DNA of 64,000 nucleotides. Origin: Alphaproteobacteria bacterium (lineage in GTDB: Bacteria; Pseudomonadota; Alphaproteobacteria; Micropepsales; Micropepsaceae). The position numbers were made by a program, and so were the translations under genes. Below, in pieces: positions 15,846 through 25,326 of this stretch. The stretch covers positions 62,001 to 126,000 of the forward strand of contig CANJJD010000001.1 in assembly GCA_947474645.1 (NCBI GenBank), written 5' to 3'. The notes beneath the pieces were generated by a model. The model was not told the DNA's origin and did no database searches. It was given only the letters and a program-made list of their open reading frames with translations. Numbering within the stretch: the first letter of the stretch is position 1; each line of letters opens with the position of its first letter.

Positions 15846-17637
15846 CCTTGACGTAGGTGCCGGGCGCGTCGCCCAGCACTTTCAGTTCGCCGTCACCGGG
15901 CTTGCGTGCCAGGATTTTCGCGCCTGACAGTTTGCTCAGCCACTTGTCCCAATCCGGCCACCAGGAGCCGGGATGCTCGGTCGCGCCCTTGCGCCAGGCC
16001 TCGATGTCCTTGGCGCCCGCCTCGTTGGTCCAATACTGGTATTTCTTCGCCGCCGGCGGATTGATCACGCCGGCGATATGGCCGGACCCGGCAATGATGA
16101 AGCGCACCGGCCCACCGAACAGTTGGGTGGACTTGAACACCGAGTTGGCCGGGGCGATGTGGTCCTCGCGCGCCGATTGCAGATAGACCGGTACTTTCAC
16201 CTTGTGCAGGTCGAGCTTCACCCCCGCCATTTCCATCTTGCCGCGCGCCAGGTTGTTTTCCTTGTAGTAGTTGCGCAGGTAGGACAGGTGCAGCTTCTCC
16301 GGCATGCGCGTCGTGTCGCTGTTCCAATAGAGCAGGTCGAACGGCATGTGCTGTTTGCCCAGCAGGTAATTGCTGATCACAAACGACCAGATCAAATCAT
16401 TGGCGCGCAGCATGTTGAAGGCGCCGGCCATCTTGGAGCCGGGCAGCACGCCGCCTTCGCTGTCCATCTTGGCTTTCAAGGCTTCGAGCTGGGCTTCGTC
16501 CACGAACACCGACAGATCGCCGGCTTCGCTGAAATCGGTTTGCGCCGCCCAGAAGGTGGCGGAATGGATGCGGTCGTCATTTTTGGTGGCCATGTAGGCG
16601 AGGGTGGAGGCCAGCAAGGTGCCGCCGATGCAGTAGCCGACACAGTTGGGATCCTTGACCCCGGTGGCTTTCTCCACCGCGTCCAGGGCGGCGAAGATGC
16701 CGTCCTGCATGTAATCCTCGAACCCGGCCTGGGCGAGCTTGGCGTCGGGGTTCACCCAGCTCACCAGGAACACGGTATAGCCCTGGCCCACCAGCCAGCG
16801 CACGAAGCTGTTCTCGGGCCGAAGATCGATGATGTAGAACTTGTTGATCCAGGGCGGGAAGATCAGCAGCGGTCGCTCACGGACTTCATCCGTGGTCGGA
16901 GAATATTGCAGCAACTCCATGATCCGGTTGCGAAACACCACCTTGCCGGGGGTGGTGGCGACATTCTCGCCGATGGTGAAGCCGTCGGCCGACTGGCGGA
17001 TGGAAAGCTCGCCCTGGCCGCGCTCGACATCGGCCAGCAGGTTGTCCAGCCCCTTGACCAGGTTCTCGCCATTGGACGCCAAGGTGGCGTTCAGCACCTC
17101 CGGGTTGGTGAGGGGGAAGTTGGTGGGGGCCAGGGCATCGGCGAACTGGCGGGTATAGAAGGCGACGCGGCCGCGTTCCTTGTCATCCAGGCCGTGCAGC
17201 TTGCCCACCATCTCCTGCATGGCGTTGGCGGTCAGCAGATAGCTCTGCTTGATGAAATCGAACACTTCGTTTTCGCGCCAGGCTTCGTTCTTGAAGCGGC
17301 GGTCGCCCTGTGCCGGCTCCACCAAAGCGGGGGCGCTCTCGCCGCCCAGCATGCGCCGCGCCGTGGTTTCCCACAGCGTCATCACATCGTTCCACCATTG
17401 GGTCTGGGCCGCGATCACCGCATCGCGATCGCCGCTCATCGCCTTGGCCAGCGCCATCATGGCGCCGGAAATATTCAGGGGATCGATCGGCCCGTCGCGG
17501 TTGGCCATCCGGGCGGCGAAGTCCATCAGCAGCTTCTGGCTCTTGACGCCCACCGTCAGCATGTTGCGCGCGAATTCCTGGCCGTTCAGGCCGGGCGGTG
17601 ATTCGGACTGCTCTGCGGCAGGGGGTTTGGGGGCCAT
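15832..17637 (-). CDS. phaC: Poly(3-hydroxyalkanoate) synthase, class I
   Basis: Polymerises (R)-3-hydroxyacyl-CoA into storage polyester at the granule surface. It has 601 residues from MAPKPPAAEQSESPPGLNGQ, the usual class I length. The lipase-box-like motif GYCIGGTLLAS carries the nucleophile Cys (about residue 335); the catalytic Asp is probably in SAREDHIAPANS and the His in GSGHIAGVINPP. The helical N-terminal domain includes RFKNEAWRENEVFDFIKQSY. No phaA, phaB, phaR or phasin gene adjoins it. Divergent from the OmpA-like gene, with 234 bp between starts. Confidence 0.96.
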   Translation of the reverse strand: MAPKPPAAEQSESPPGLNGQEFARNMLTVGVKSQKLLMDFAARMANRDGPIDPLNISGAMMALAKAMSGDRDAVIAAQTQWWNDVMTLWETTARRMLGGESAPALVEPAQGDRRFKNEAWRENEVFDFIKQSYLLTANAMQEMVGKLHGLDDKERGRVAFYTRQFADALAPTNFPLTNPEVLNATLASNGENLVKGLDNLLADVERGQGELSIRQSADGFTIGENVATTPGKVVFRNRIMELLQYSPTTDEVRERPLLIFPPWINKFYIIDLRPENSFVRWLVGQGYTVFLVSWVNPDAKLAQAGFEDYMQDGIFAALDAVEKATGVKDPNCVGYCIGGTLLASTLAYMATKNDDRIHSATFWAAQTDFSEAGDLSVFVDEAQLEALKAKMDSEGGVLPGSKMAGAFNMLRANDLIWSFVISNYLLGKQHMPFDLLYWNSDTTRMPEKLHLSYLRNYYKENNLARGKMEMAGVKLDLHKVKVPVYLQSAREDHIAPANSVFKSTQLFGGPVRFIIAGSGHIAGVINPPAAKKYQYWTNEAGAKDIEAWRKGATEHPGSWWPDWDKWLSKLSGAKILARKPGDGELKVLGDAPGTYVKVKAQ

Positions 17638-17871
17638 GGCTCGGGGAAATGCCTTTCGCAAAACTGTGATAGCCCGGCCACGGTGACACCCGCAAGCCGC
17701 GCTGAAAACCCACCACGAGCGCCCAAATACCGCAATTGGCGGCGGGAATGACCTGCTCTTTCGCTGGCGCACAGCGTCCGGGCGCGGTATATCCAACAGG
17801 CTGGGTTGGCGCCCGCGCGCAGGTGGTGCGGAGCCGGGGGACCGGCATGTGGGAACAAGGGCTTTTTGGGC

Positions 17872-19143
17872 ATGACCAAGATTTATGCGCGTCCGTTGGT
17901 GATGGCGACGCTGGTGATCACATTGGCGGTGGGCACCACCGGCTGCCAGACCATGTCCGACCTCGATCCCACTGGACTGATCAGCGATAGCGACGACACG
18001 CCCGACAGCCAGTTCCCCACCGACTCCAGCGAGCAGGCCGCCGCCGACGCCAACACCACCACGCCCGACCTTGCCGCTATGCCCAGCCGCCCGGCCGCGC
18101 CCGATACCGCCGCCCAGGCCAATGCCAGCCAGCAGGTCGCCGCCGCCGGCGCCCAGGCCCAATACAGCGCCGATGCCTTGCGCGCCGGCACCGATGCCGC
18201 CGCGCCGCCGCCGGCCGCGACCGACGCTTCCGTCACCCGCCAGGCGATGGCCTCGGTGGATGCGCCGCCCAGCGCCAGCGACGGCCCGCCCAGTGCTGAC
18301 GCGCCGCCCAGCGCCGGAGCTGCACCGGCGCCGTCCTCGCCCAATGCCGCCGTGCCCTCCAGGGTCGCTTCGGCCGCCCCGCCGCCGCGCGATGAGCCCA
18401 TGGCGCCTGTTGCCGCGCCGTCTGCTGCCCCCTCTGCCAGGATGGCCCCGCCGCCCGGCGCCGAACCCGCCGTTCCCATGACCGCGGGCAGCCGCATGAC
18501 CATGCGCGCCCCCACCGACGCCCAGCTTGGCTTCCGGCCGTCCTCGGCTCCGCCGCTGAACGCCAGCGTGGCGCAGTGGGTGTCCCCGCCGATCCTCGCC
18601 CATTACCGCCAGACCGCCGCCATGGCCGGTTCGGCGGGCACCGGCACGCCGGCCGTTGCCGCCGTGCCTGCCAGTTCCGGACGCCGCGGCATGGGCGGTC
18701 CGTCCATGTCCGGCAGCGTGATCGCCAATCTGGATGCCGTTCCGGGCTCGCCCGCCGGCATGGCCGCGGCCAATAATGGCGGGGTTCCCCCCACCGCCAT
18801 CGTCTATTTCAACGGTGACGGCACCAGCCTGCCGGCCGGCGCCCGCGCCCAGGTGCGCGATGCCGTGGCCGCCTTCCGGGCCAGCGGCAGCTACGGCTCG
18901 GTCAAGGTGGTGGGCCATGCCTCCAGCCGCACCGCCAACATGCCGGTGGAACGCCACCTGGAAGTGATCTTCCAGAAGTCCCAGGCGCGCGCCAATGCCG
19001 TGGCCCAGGCCCTGATCCGGGCGGGCATTCCGGCCGACCGGGTGCGGGTCGAGGCGGTGGGCGACAGCCAGCCCGTCTATTATGAATCCATGCCCAAGGG
19101 CGAGGCCGGCAACCGGCGAGCTGAGATCTACGTGCAGGGCTAA
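17872..19143 (+). CDS. OmpA-family lipoprotein with Pro/Ala-rich linker
   Basis: 423 residues. The lipoprotein signal peptide ends at the lipobox VGTTGC, so the mature protein is lipid-anchored. Residues 40-240 are a low-complexity Ala/Pro/Ser linker. The C-terminal ~120 residues form an OmpA/Pal-like peptidoglycan-binding domain: AIVYFNGDGTSLPAGARAQV, VVGHASSRTANMPVERHLE, and the end VEAVGDSQPVYYESMPKGEA..RRAEIYV. It probably links outer membrane to peptidoglycan. The start ATG at 17872 is chosen because it begins directly with the signal peptide. Confidence 0.87.
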   Translation: MTKIYARPLVMATLVITLAVGTTGCQTMSDLDPTGLISDSDDTPDSQFPTDSSEQAAADANTTTPDLAAMPSRPAAPDTAAQANASQQVAAAGAQAQYSADALRAGTDAAAPPPAATDASVTRQAMASVDAPPSASDGPPSADAPPSAGAAPAPSSPNAAVPSRVASAAPPPRDEPMAPVAAPSAAPSARMAPPPGAEPAVPMTAGSRMTMRAPTDAQLGFRPSSAPPLNASVAQWVSPPILAHYRQTAAMAGSAGTGTPAVAAVPASSGRRGMGGPSMSGSVIANLDAVPGSPAGMAAANNGGVPPTAIVYFNGDGTSLPAGARAQVRDAVAAFRASGSYGSVKVVGHASSRTANMPVERHLEVIFQKSQARANAVAQALIRAGIPADRVRVEAVGDSQPVYYESMPKGEAGNRRAEIYVQG

Positions 19144-19243
19144 CCCGCACCAAATCCGCCGCAATTAACCCAATAATGATTGCCTCGCGGGGCTGAATCC
19201 CCGATTCTCAGGCGTTATCCTCGCGTCCCCAAGGTTCGTTTCC

Positions 19244-20458
19244 ATGAATACCGATTTTTACCGCATCAAGCGGCTGCCGCCCTACATCTTTGAGGAAGTG
19301 AATCGCCTCAAGGCGCAGGCGCGCGCGCGCGGCGAGGACATCATCGATTTCGGGATGGGCAATCCCGACATGCCGACCCCCGATTACATCGTGGACAAGC
19401 TGTGCGAAACCGCGCGCGATCCGCGCGCCCACCGCTATTCCGCCTCGCGCGGCATCAAGGGCCTGCGCAAGGCGCATGTCGCCTATTACAAGCGCCGCTT
19501 CGGAGTCGATCTGGACCCCGATAAGGAAGTGATCGCGGCGCTGGGCTCCAAGGAAGGTTTCGCCAATCTTGCCATGGCCATCACCGCGCCGGGCGATGTG
19601 GTGCTGGTGCCCAATCCCGCTTACCCGATCCATGCCTTCGGCTTCATGATCGCCGGCGCCGCCATCCGTCACGTGCCCGCCACCTCGCCGGAGGAGTATC
19701 TCAGCAAGATCGGCGTCGCCACGCGCCACTCGGTGCCGTCGCCGCTGGCGCTGGTGGTGAACTATCCCTCCAATCCCACCGCGCAGGTGGTGGATCTGGA
19801 TTTCTACAAAGAGGTCATCAAGTTCGCCAAGAAGCACGAGATCTGGGTGCTCAGCGATCTTGCCTATGCCGACATCTATTTCGGCGACACCCCGCCGCCC
19901 TCGATCCTGCAGGTGGACGGCGCCAAGGACATCGCCATCGAATTCCAGTCCCTGTCCAAGACCTATTCCATGCCCGGCTGGCGCATGGGCTTTGCCGCCG
20001 GCAATGAAAAGCTGATCGGCGCCCTGGCGCGCATCAAGTCGTATCTGGATTACGGCGCCTTCACGCCCATCCAGGTGGCGGCCGCCGCGGCGCTCAACGG
20101 GCCGCAGGACATGGTGGACGACATCCGCGCCGTCTACAAATCGCGCCGTGACGTCTTGGTGAAAAGCATGGCGGCGGCGGGCTGGGACATCCCCGCGCCG
20201 GAAGCCTCCATGTTCGCCTGGGCCCCGGTGCCGGAGAAGTACAAGACGCTGGGCTCGATGGAGTTCGCCAAGGATCTGCTGATCCATGCCAAGGTGGCGG
20301 TGTCGCCGGGCATCGGCTTTGGCGAGTATGGTGAAGGCTATGTCCGCGTGGCGCTGGTGGAGAATGAGCATCGCATCCGCCAGGCGGCGCGCAATGTGAA
20401 GAAGTTCCTCACCATGGGCAGCAACATGGCGCCCAAGGACTTGGCTCCCGCAAAATGA
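19244..20458 (+). CDS. Class I/II PLP aminotransferase (AlaC/DapL-like)
   Basis: 404 residues of a fold-type-I aminotransferase. The sequence starts MNTDFYRIKRLPPYIFEEVN and shows IDFGMGNPDMPTPDYIV, NYPSNPTAQVVDLDFY, LSDLAYADIYF, and the PLP Lys in QSLSKTYSMPGWRMGFAAG. The pattern matches the alanine/glutamate-pyruvate transaminase group next to hom in Alphaproteobacteria. Its stop overlaps the hom ATG (ATGA), so it is translationally coupled to homoserine synthesis and may take part in aspartate-family or alanine metabolism. Confidence 0.9.
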   Translation: MNTDFYRIKRLPPYIFEEVNRLKAQARARGEDIIDFGMGNPDMPTPDYIVDKLCETARDPRAHRYSASRGIKGLRKAHVAYYKRRFGVDLDPDKEVIAALGSKEGFANLAMAITAPGDVVLVPNPAYPIHAFGFMIAGAAIRHVPATSPEEYLSKIGVATRHSVPSPLALVVNYPSNPTAQVVDLDFYKEVIKFAKKHEIWVLSDLAYADIYFGDTPPPSILQVDGAKDIAIEFQSLSKTYSMPGWRMGFAAGNEKLIGALARIKSYLDYGAFTPIQVAAAAALNGPQDMVDDIRAVYKSRRDVLVKSMAAAGWDIPAPEASMFAWAPVPEKYKTLGSMEFAKDLLIHAKVAVSPGIGFGEYGEGYVRVALVENEHRIRQAARNVKKFLTMGSNMAPKDLAPAK

Positions 20459-21735
20459 CAACGTCTTTCAAGATTGCCATCGCCGGGCTCGGCACGGTGG
20501 GCGGCGGCGTGGTCAAGGCGCTTGCTGCGCGCGGCGATGAGCTGTCGCGCCGCGCCGGCCGCAAGCTTGAGATTGTTGCCGTTTCGGCCCGCGACAAGAA
20601 GAAGGCGCGAGACTTTGCCGTATCCGGCTGGACCGATGATGTGCTCAGCCTGGCCAAGGGTGACGCCGATGTCGTGGTCGAACTGATCGGCGGCGAGGAA
20701 GGCATCGCCCGCCAACTGGTCGAGACCGCGCTGGCGGGCGGCAAGCATGTGGTGACCGCCAACAAGGCGTTGCTGGCCAAGCATGGATTGGCGCTGGCGC
20801 AGTTGGCCGAGAAGAACAAGGTCACGCTGAAATTCGAAGCCGCCGCGGCCGGCGGCATTCCCATCGTCAAATCCTTGCGCGAAGGGCTGATCGCCCATGG
20901 CGTGGATGCGGTTAAGGGCATCCTCAACGGCACCTGCAATTACATCCTGACCGAAATGGAAAGTTCGGGTCGCGCCTTTGCCGATGTGCTGAAGGAAGCG
21001 CAGGCCAAGGGGTATGCCGAGGCCGATCCCACATTGGACGTGGGCGGCGGCGATACCGCGCACAAACTCGCATTGCTTTCGGCCATCGCCTTCGGCACCG
21101 CGCCCGATCTTGGTTCGGTGGCGGTGGAAGGCATCCAGCACATAACGCCCGACGACATCGCCTTCGCATCCGAGTTCGGTTTCCGCATCAAGCTGCTGGG
21201 CATCGCCCGCCGGGTGGATGACAAGATCGATCAACGCGTGAATCCCGTCCTGGTGCGGGTGCGCTCGGCCCTGGCCAATGTCTCGGGCGCCGCCAATGGC
21301 GTGTCGGTGGACGCGGGCGAGGCGGGCACCTTCTTCTTCTCCGGGCGCGGCGCGGGCGAAGCGCCCACCGCCAGCGCCGTGATCGCCGACATTGTCGAAG
21401 CCGCATCCGGCGCGCCCAGCCCGGTGTTCGGCCGCCCCGTATCGGATCTCAAGACCTTGGCCCCCGCCGACGGCAAGGCCTCGGTGTCGCCCTGGTATCT
21501 GCGTTTCGAGGTTCTGGACGTGCCGGGCGTGCTGGCCTCCATCGCCGGAAACCTGGCCGAGGCCGGTGTTTCCATCGAAAGCATGATCCAGCGCGTGCGG
21601 GCCCCCGGCGCGCCTGTCGCCATTGTCATGATCACCCATGAAACTGCACAGGCATCGGTGGAACGCGCCTTGAAGGCCATAGGCGCTTCCGACAAGGTGC
21701 GAGCCCGTCCCTGCATGATTCCCATGGAATCGTGA
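20455..21735 (+). CDS. hom: Homoserine dehydrogenase
   Basis: Reduces aspartate semialdehyde to homoserine, the branch point to threonine and methionine. 426 residues: NAD(P)-binding IAIAGLGTVGGGVVKALAAR, the substrate domain with VTANKALLAKHG, GIPIVKSLREGL and GILNGTCNYILTEM, then a C-terminal ACT domain (about 345-426, FEVLDVPGVLASIAGNLAEA) for threonine feedback. It overlaps the upstream aminotransferase by 4 bases and is followed by glpX after 35 bp. MetY at 4839 would use the homoserine-derived substrate. Confidence 0.96.
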   Translation: MTTSFKIAIAGLGTVGGGVVKALAARGDELSRRAGRKLEIVAVSARDKKKARDFAVSGWTDDVLSLAKGDADVVVELIGGEEGIARQLVETALAGGKHVVTANKALLAKHGLALAQLAEKNKVTLKFEAAAAGGIPIVKSLREGLIAHGVDAVKGILNGTCNYILTEMESSGRAFADVLKEAQAKGYAEADPTLDVGGGDTAHKLALLSAIAFGTAPDLGSVAVEGIQHITPDDIAFASEFGFRIKLLGIARRVDDKIDQRVNPVLVRVRSALANVSGAANGVSVDAGEAGTFFFSGRGAGEAPTASAVIADIVEAASGAPSPVFGRPVSDLKTLAPADGKASVSPWYLRFEVLDVPGVLASIAGNLAEAGVSIESMIQRVRAPGAPVAIVMITHETAQASVERALKAIGASDKVRARPCMIPMES

Positions 21736-21770
21736 GTGGTTTTCCACTGAGTCCAAAATAAGAAGAAGCC

Positions 21771-22748
21771 ATGACCCAAGCCCGCCCGCCCGCCCAATCC
21801 AAGCCGCTGGACCGGGCCTTTGCGCTGGAAGCGGTGCGCGTCACCGAGGCCGCCGCCATCGCCGCCTATCACCAGATCGGGCGCGGCAACGAACATGATG
21901 CAGACCATGCCGCGGTGGAGGCGATGCGCCTGGCCTTCAACCGCCTGCCGATCGACGGCACGGTGGTTATCGGCGAAGGCGAACGCGACGAAGCCCCCAT
22001 GCTGTTCATCGGCGAGAAGGTGGGGCAGGGCGGCCTGGCCGTGGACATCGCGCTGGATCCGCTGGAAGGCACCACGCTCACCGCCAAGGCTATGGCCAAT
22101 GCGCTGGCGGTGATGGCGATGGCCGAACCCGGCACCATGCTCAACGCCCCTGACACTTATATGGACAAGATCGCCATCGGTCCCGGCTTCAAGGACGGGC
22201 TGATCGACCTGGACGCCGAACCCGGCGACAACATCAATGAACTGGCCAAGGCGAAAGGCTGCCGCGCCGACGAGATCACCGCCCTGGTGATGGACCGTCC
22301 GCGCCACGAAGCCCTGATCGCCAAGATCCGCAAGGCCGGCGCCAAGGTGAAGCTGATCACCGACGGCGACGTGGCGGGCGTGATCGAGACCACCGATCCG
22401 GCCACCAATGTGGACATCTATCTGGGCCAGGGCGGCGCACCCGAAGGCGTGCTGGCGGCGGCGGCGTTGCGCTGCGTCGGCGGCCAGATGCAGGGCCGGC
22501 TGCTGTTCCGCAATGACACGGAACGCGCCCGCGCCGCCAAATGGGGGGTCAAGGACCTGACCCGCAAATATGGTTTGCACGAGCTGGTATCGGGCGATGT
22601 GGTGTTTTCCGCCACCGGCGTCACCGACGGCTCCATGCTGCGCGGTGTGCATCGCGTAGGCGATTTTATCACCACCGAAAGCGTGGTGATGCGTTCGGCC
22701 ACCGGCACGGTGCGCTGGATACGGACACGGCACCGCCGCGGTGCTTGA
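21771..22748 (+). CDS. glpX: Fructose-1,6-bisphosphatase class II
   Basis: Hydrolyses fructose 1,6-bisphosphate in gluconeogenesis. 325 residues of the GlpX family: TEAAAIAAYHQIGRGNEHDA, the metal-site segments VVIGEGERDEAPMLFIGEKV and DIALDPLEGTTLTA, and YLGQGGAPEGVLAAAALRC. It is placed between hom and recJ, a conserved alphaproteobacterial order. Its last 8 bases overlap the start of recJ. Confidence 0.95.
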   Translation: MTQARPPAQSKPLDRAFALEAVRVTEAAAIAAYHQIGRGNEHDADHAAVEAMRLAFNRLPIDGTVVIGEGERDEAPMLFIGEKVGQGGLAVDIALDPLEGTTLTAKAMANALAVMAMAEPGTMLNAPDTYMDKIAIGPGFKDGLIDLDAEPGDNINELAKAKGCRADEITALVMDRPRHEALIAKIRKAGAKVKLITDGDVAGVIETTDPATNVDIYLGQGGAPEGVLAAAALRCVGGQMQGRLLFRNDTERARAAKWGVKDLTRKYGLHELVSGDVVFSATGVTDGSMLRGVHRVGDFITTESVVMRSATGTVRWIRTRHRRGA

Positions 22749-24525
22749 GGGCGCCATAGAGAAGGACGCCGCGGCCTTTGGTGTCGCGCGCAGCTTCTCG
22801 GGCCGCCGCTGGTTGCTGAAATCGGTGGATGAGGGCGTGGAGCGCGAATTGCTGCGCGAAATCTCGCCGGTGCTGTCGCGCCTTCTGGCTTTGCGCGGGG
22901 TGACGCTGGCGCAGGCTGCTGACTACCTGACCCCGAAACTGAAGAATCTGCTGCCCGATCCGCATGTGCTCAGGGACATGGACAAGGCGGTGTCGCGTGT
23001 CAGCGCCGCGCTGGCCGCGGGCGAGCGCATCGCGGTGTTCGGCGATTATGACGTGGACGGCTCGACCTCTGCCGCCTTGCTGTCGGATTTCCTGTCCGCT
23101 GTTGGCGCGAGCCCACGCATCTATATCCCCGACCGCATGACCGAAGGCTATGGCCCGTCGCCCACCGCCATGAAGGTGCTGCACACCGAAGGCATGGCGC
23201 TGGTGATCACCGTGGATTGCGGCGCCGCCGCCATCGCTGCGCTGGAAGAAGCCAAGGCGCTGGGCATGGATGTGGTGGTGCTGGATCACCATCGCGTGGA
23301 CAAAAGCCCGCCCGCCATCGCGCACGTCAATCCCAACCAGCCGGACGATACTTCCGGCTTGGGGCACCTGTGCGCCGCCGGGGTGAGCTTTCTCTTTCTG
23401 GTGGCATTGAACCGGCACTTGCGCGAAAGCGGCTTCTACGAAGAGCGCGGCATGGCCGAGCCCGACCTGCGGCTATTCCTGGACCTGGTCGGCCTTGCCA
23501 CCATCTGCGACGTGGTTCCGCTGAACGGCGTCAACCGCGCCTTTGTCCGTTTCGGCCTGGGGCAGATCGGCGCCCTGTCGCGCCCCGGCCTGGCGGCGCT
23601 GGCCGGTATCGCCGGCGCCAAGGGGCCCTTCACGCCGTATCACCTGGGCTTTGTCTTCGGCCCGCGCATCAATGCCGGTGGCCGGGTAGGGCGCTCCTCG
23701 CTTGGCGTGGACCTGCTCACCGCGCGCGATGCCGACAAGGCGGGCGAATTCGCCGCCCAGCTTGACCTGCACAACAAGGAACGCCAGGCGATCGAGAAAC
23801 TCATCCTGGAAGAAGCCATCGCGCTGGGCCAGGTCCAGGCCAATGCGCCGTTCCTGCTGGTGTCCGGCGATGGCTGGCATCCCGGCGTGGTCGGCATCGT
23901 GGCCGGGCGGTTGAAAGAGCGCTTCGCCAAGCCCGCCTTTGTCGCCGGCTTCGAAGGCGGCATGGGGCGCGGCTCGGCCCGCTCCATTCCCGGCATCGAC
24001 ATCGGCGCTATCATCCGCGCCGCCGCCGAGGCGGGGGTGATCGAATATGGCGGCGGCCATGCCATGGCGGCCGGATTCTCGCTGACCACGGCGCAGCTCG
24101 ACGATTTTCACAAATTCATCGACGCCCGGTTCAGCGGCGCCGGCCCCGCGCTGGCGGCGGCCAACGACCTCTACCTGGACGCGGTATCCTCGCCCGCCGG
24201 GGCCAACATCGCCCTGGTGCAGGAGATCGCCCAGGCCGGACCCTTCGGGGCGGGCAATGCCGAGCCGCTCTTGGGCCTGCCCGATGTCCGGGTGGCCTTC
24301 GCCGACGTGGTGGGCAAGGCGCATGTGAAACTGCGCCTGCAGGGCGGCGACGGCACCATGCTGGACGCCATCGCCTTCCGGGCGGTCGGCACGCCCCTGG
24401 GAGACGGCCTCCTGGCCGCCCGTGGGCAGCGGATCCACGCCGCCGGGCGCCTGCGCCAGGACGACTGGAACGGCCGTATCCGGGTCCAGCTGGAAATTGA
24501 GGATGCAGGGCCCGCAACCGCCTGA
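22741..24525 (+). CDS. recJ: Single-stranded-DNA-specific exonuclease RecJ
   Basis: A 5'-3' ssDNA exonuclease of recombination and mismatch repair. 594 residues. The DHH phosphoesterase motifs are clear: FGDYDVDGSTSAALL (about 100-114), ITVDCGAAA (about 157-165), LDHHRVD (181-187), and the DHHA1 domain with GGHAMAAGFSL. An OB-like C-terminal domain ends EIEDAGPATA. The chosen start is the GTG at 22741, overlapping glpX; a later start would cut the N-terminal FSGRRW motif. tRNA-Glu follows 50 bp after the stop. Confidence 0.95.
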   Translation: MLEGAIEKDAAAFGVARSFSGRRWLLKSVDEGVERELLREISPVLSRLLALRGVTLAQAADYLTPKLKNLLPDPHVLRDMDKAVSRVSAALAAGERIAVFGDYDVDGSTSAALLSDFLSAVGASPRIYIPDRMTEGYGPSPTAMKVLHTEGMALVITVDCGAAAIAALEEAKALGMDVVVLDHHRVDKSPPAIAHVNPNQPDDTSGLGHLCAAGVSFLFLVALNRHLRESGFYEERGMAEPDLRLFLDLVGLATICDVVPLNGVNRAFVRFGLGQIGALSRPGLAALAGIAGAKGPFTPYHLGFVFGPRINAGGRVGRSSLGVDLLTARDADKAGEFAAQLDLHNKERQAIEKLILEEAIALGQVQANAPFLLVSGDGWHPGVVGIVAGRLKERFAKPAFVAGFEGGMGRGSARSIPGIDIGAIIRAAAEAGVIEYGGGHAMAAGFSLTTAQLDDFHKFIDARFSGAGPALAAANDLYLDAVSSPAGANIALVQEIAQAGPFGAGNAEPLLGLPDVRVAFADVVGKAHVKLRLQGGDGTMLDAIAFRAVGTPLGDGLLAARGQRIHAAGRLRQDDWNGRIRVQLEIEDAGPATA

Positions 24526-24575
24526 TTTTGGCTTGCAAAGGGCCTTTTTGGCCGGTAAACCCCCGCCCTCCGGTG

Positions 24576-24650
24576 GCGCCCTTCGTCTATCGGTTAGGAC
24601 TCAGGATTTTCATTCCTGCAAGAGGGGTTCGACTCCCCTAGGGCGCACCA
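24576..24650 (+). tRNA. tRNA-Glu (anticodon TTC)
   Basis: 75 nt with encoded CCA. The acceptor GCGCCCT pairs with AGGGCGC. The anticodon arm CAGGA-TTTTCAT-TCCTG gives anticodon TTC. The T-arm is AGGGG-TTCGACT-CCCCT. An integrase remnant and foreign-looking DNA begin directly downstream, so this tRNA was probably used as an integration site. Confidence 0.97.
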
Positions 24651-24735
24651 TTCTCCCATTTGTTCAAACTGAAACAATTGGGCTTTGAGGCCGGATTGTC
24701 CAACTCCTAAAACATGAGAGTCCCAGTTGGACAAT

Positions 24736-24975
24736 CTAACTACCGGTTTGTTCTAACCGAACGAGCTTCATCCCTGCATCTGCCAGCTTCTTTCGGTTCG
24801 CTTTCTTCGTGGACCGAATCGCCATGGATTCGCTGCACCATCCGAACATGCTCATAAGCATGTGTACTGTAGCGTGGTTCTCAGCAGCTATGGTGGCAGC
24901 ACCCCCACGGATACCGTGGGCCGTCCGGTCCGCCAAACCGGCGGATGACCAGCCTTCAGCATGGATGGCTTGGCC
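24736..24975 (-). pseudogene. C-terminal remnant of a phage-type tyrosine integrase
   Basis: About 80 codons resemble the C-terminal catalytic end of tyrosine recombinases: the box II motif HxxR is present as AHGIRGGAATIAAENHAT, followed by LMSMFGW and KKANRKKLADAGMKL. The nucleophilic Tyr expected after the FGW block is replaced by Ser in MAIRSTKKANRK (codon near 24811-24813), and no N-terminal or core-binding domain is in frame upstream. It is therefore a dead fragment. It reads toward the adjacent tRNA-Glu 3' end, the normal place for an integrase beside its attachment site. Confidence 0.7.
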
Positions 24976-25326
24976 CAGCGTGAACCTGCCGACATATGGT
25001 TGGATAACTGGCTTAGCAGTTCTGACAGCTGACAAGCATGGTCGGATGCGCCTCATCGAATGCTGCAATAACCAGATTAAGTACGCCACACCTCAAGAGG
25101 CTGTTGCCGCAGCAACGGCCTATGAATTTGAGATTGTGAACGGGCAAGGTGGATTGGCGATTTTCTGCATTCTGGACAGCTACAGAGATGACAGCGGCGG
25201 ACTGAATTCGCAGTCCCGCCGTTAGAATAGGAAAGCTGCCCGCCTTGCACGAAACGTCAAACCGACCTCTAGACCGTCCAAAGTGCCGATATTAGTATCG
25301 AATCTGTGTTGGGATCTGAGGGGGAC
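24976..25326. other. Accessory intergenic DNA between integrase remnant and MORN gene
   Basis: About 350 bases with visibly lower GC than the flanking genes. A plus-strand frame ending at 25225 has a protein-like tail (TPQEAVAAATAYEFEIVNGQ) but its upstream half runs antisense through the integrase remnant. No start, promoter or RNA is convincing. Confidence 0.4.

Noticed and set aside
17638-19164. Minus-strand extension of phaC upstream of its ATG to over 1,100 codons
   Set aside because: The extension is Gly/Arg/His-rich shadow of the OmpA-like gene; the PhaC family begins near MAPKPP.
25046-25225. Possible 59-residue plus-strand protein (MRLIECCNNQIKYATPQEAV...)
   Set aside because: The tail looks protein-like, but there is no ribosome binding site and the frame continues open upstream through antisense integrase sequence, so chance openness cannot be excluded.
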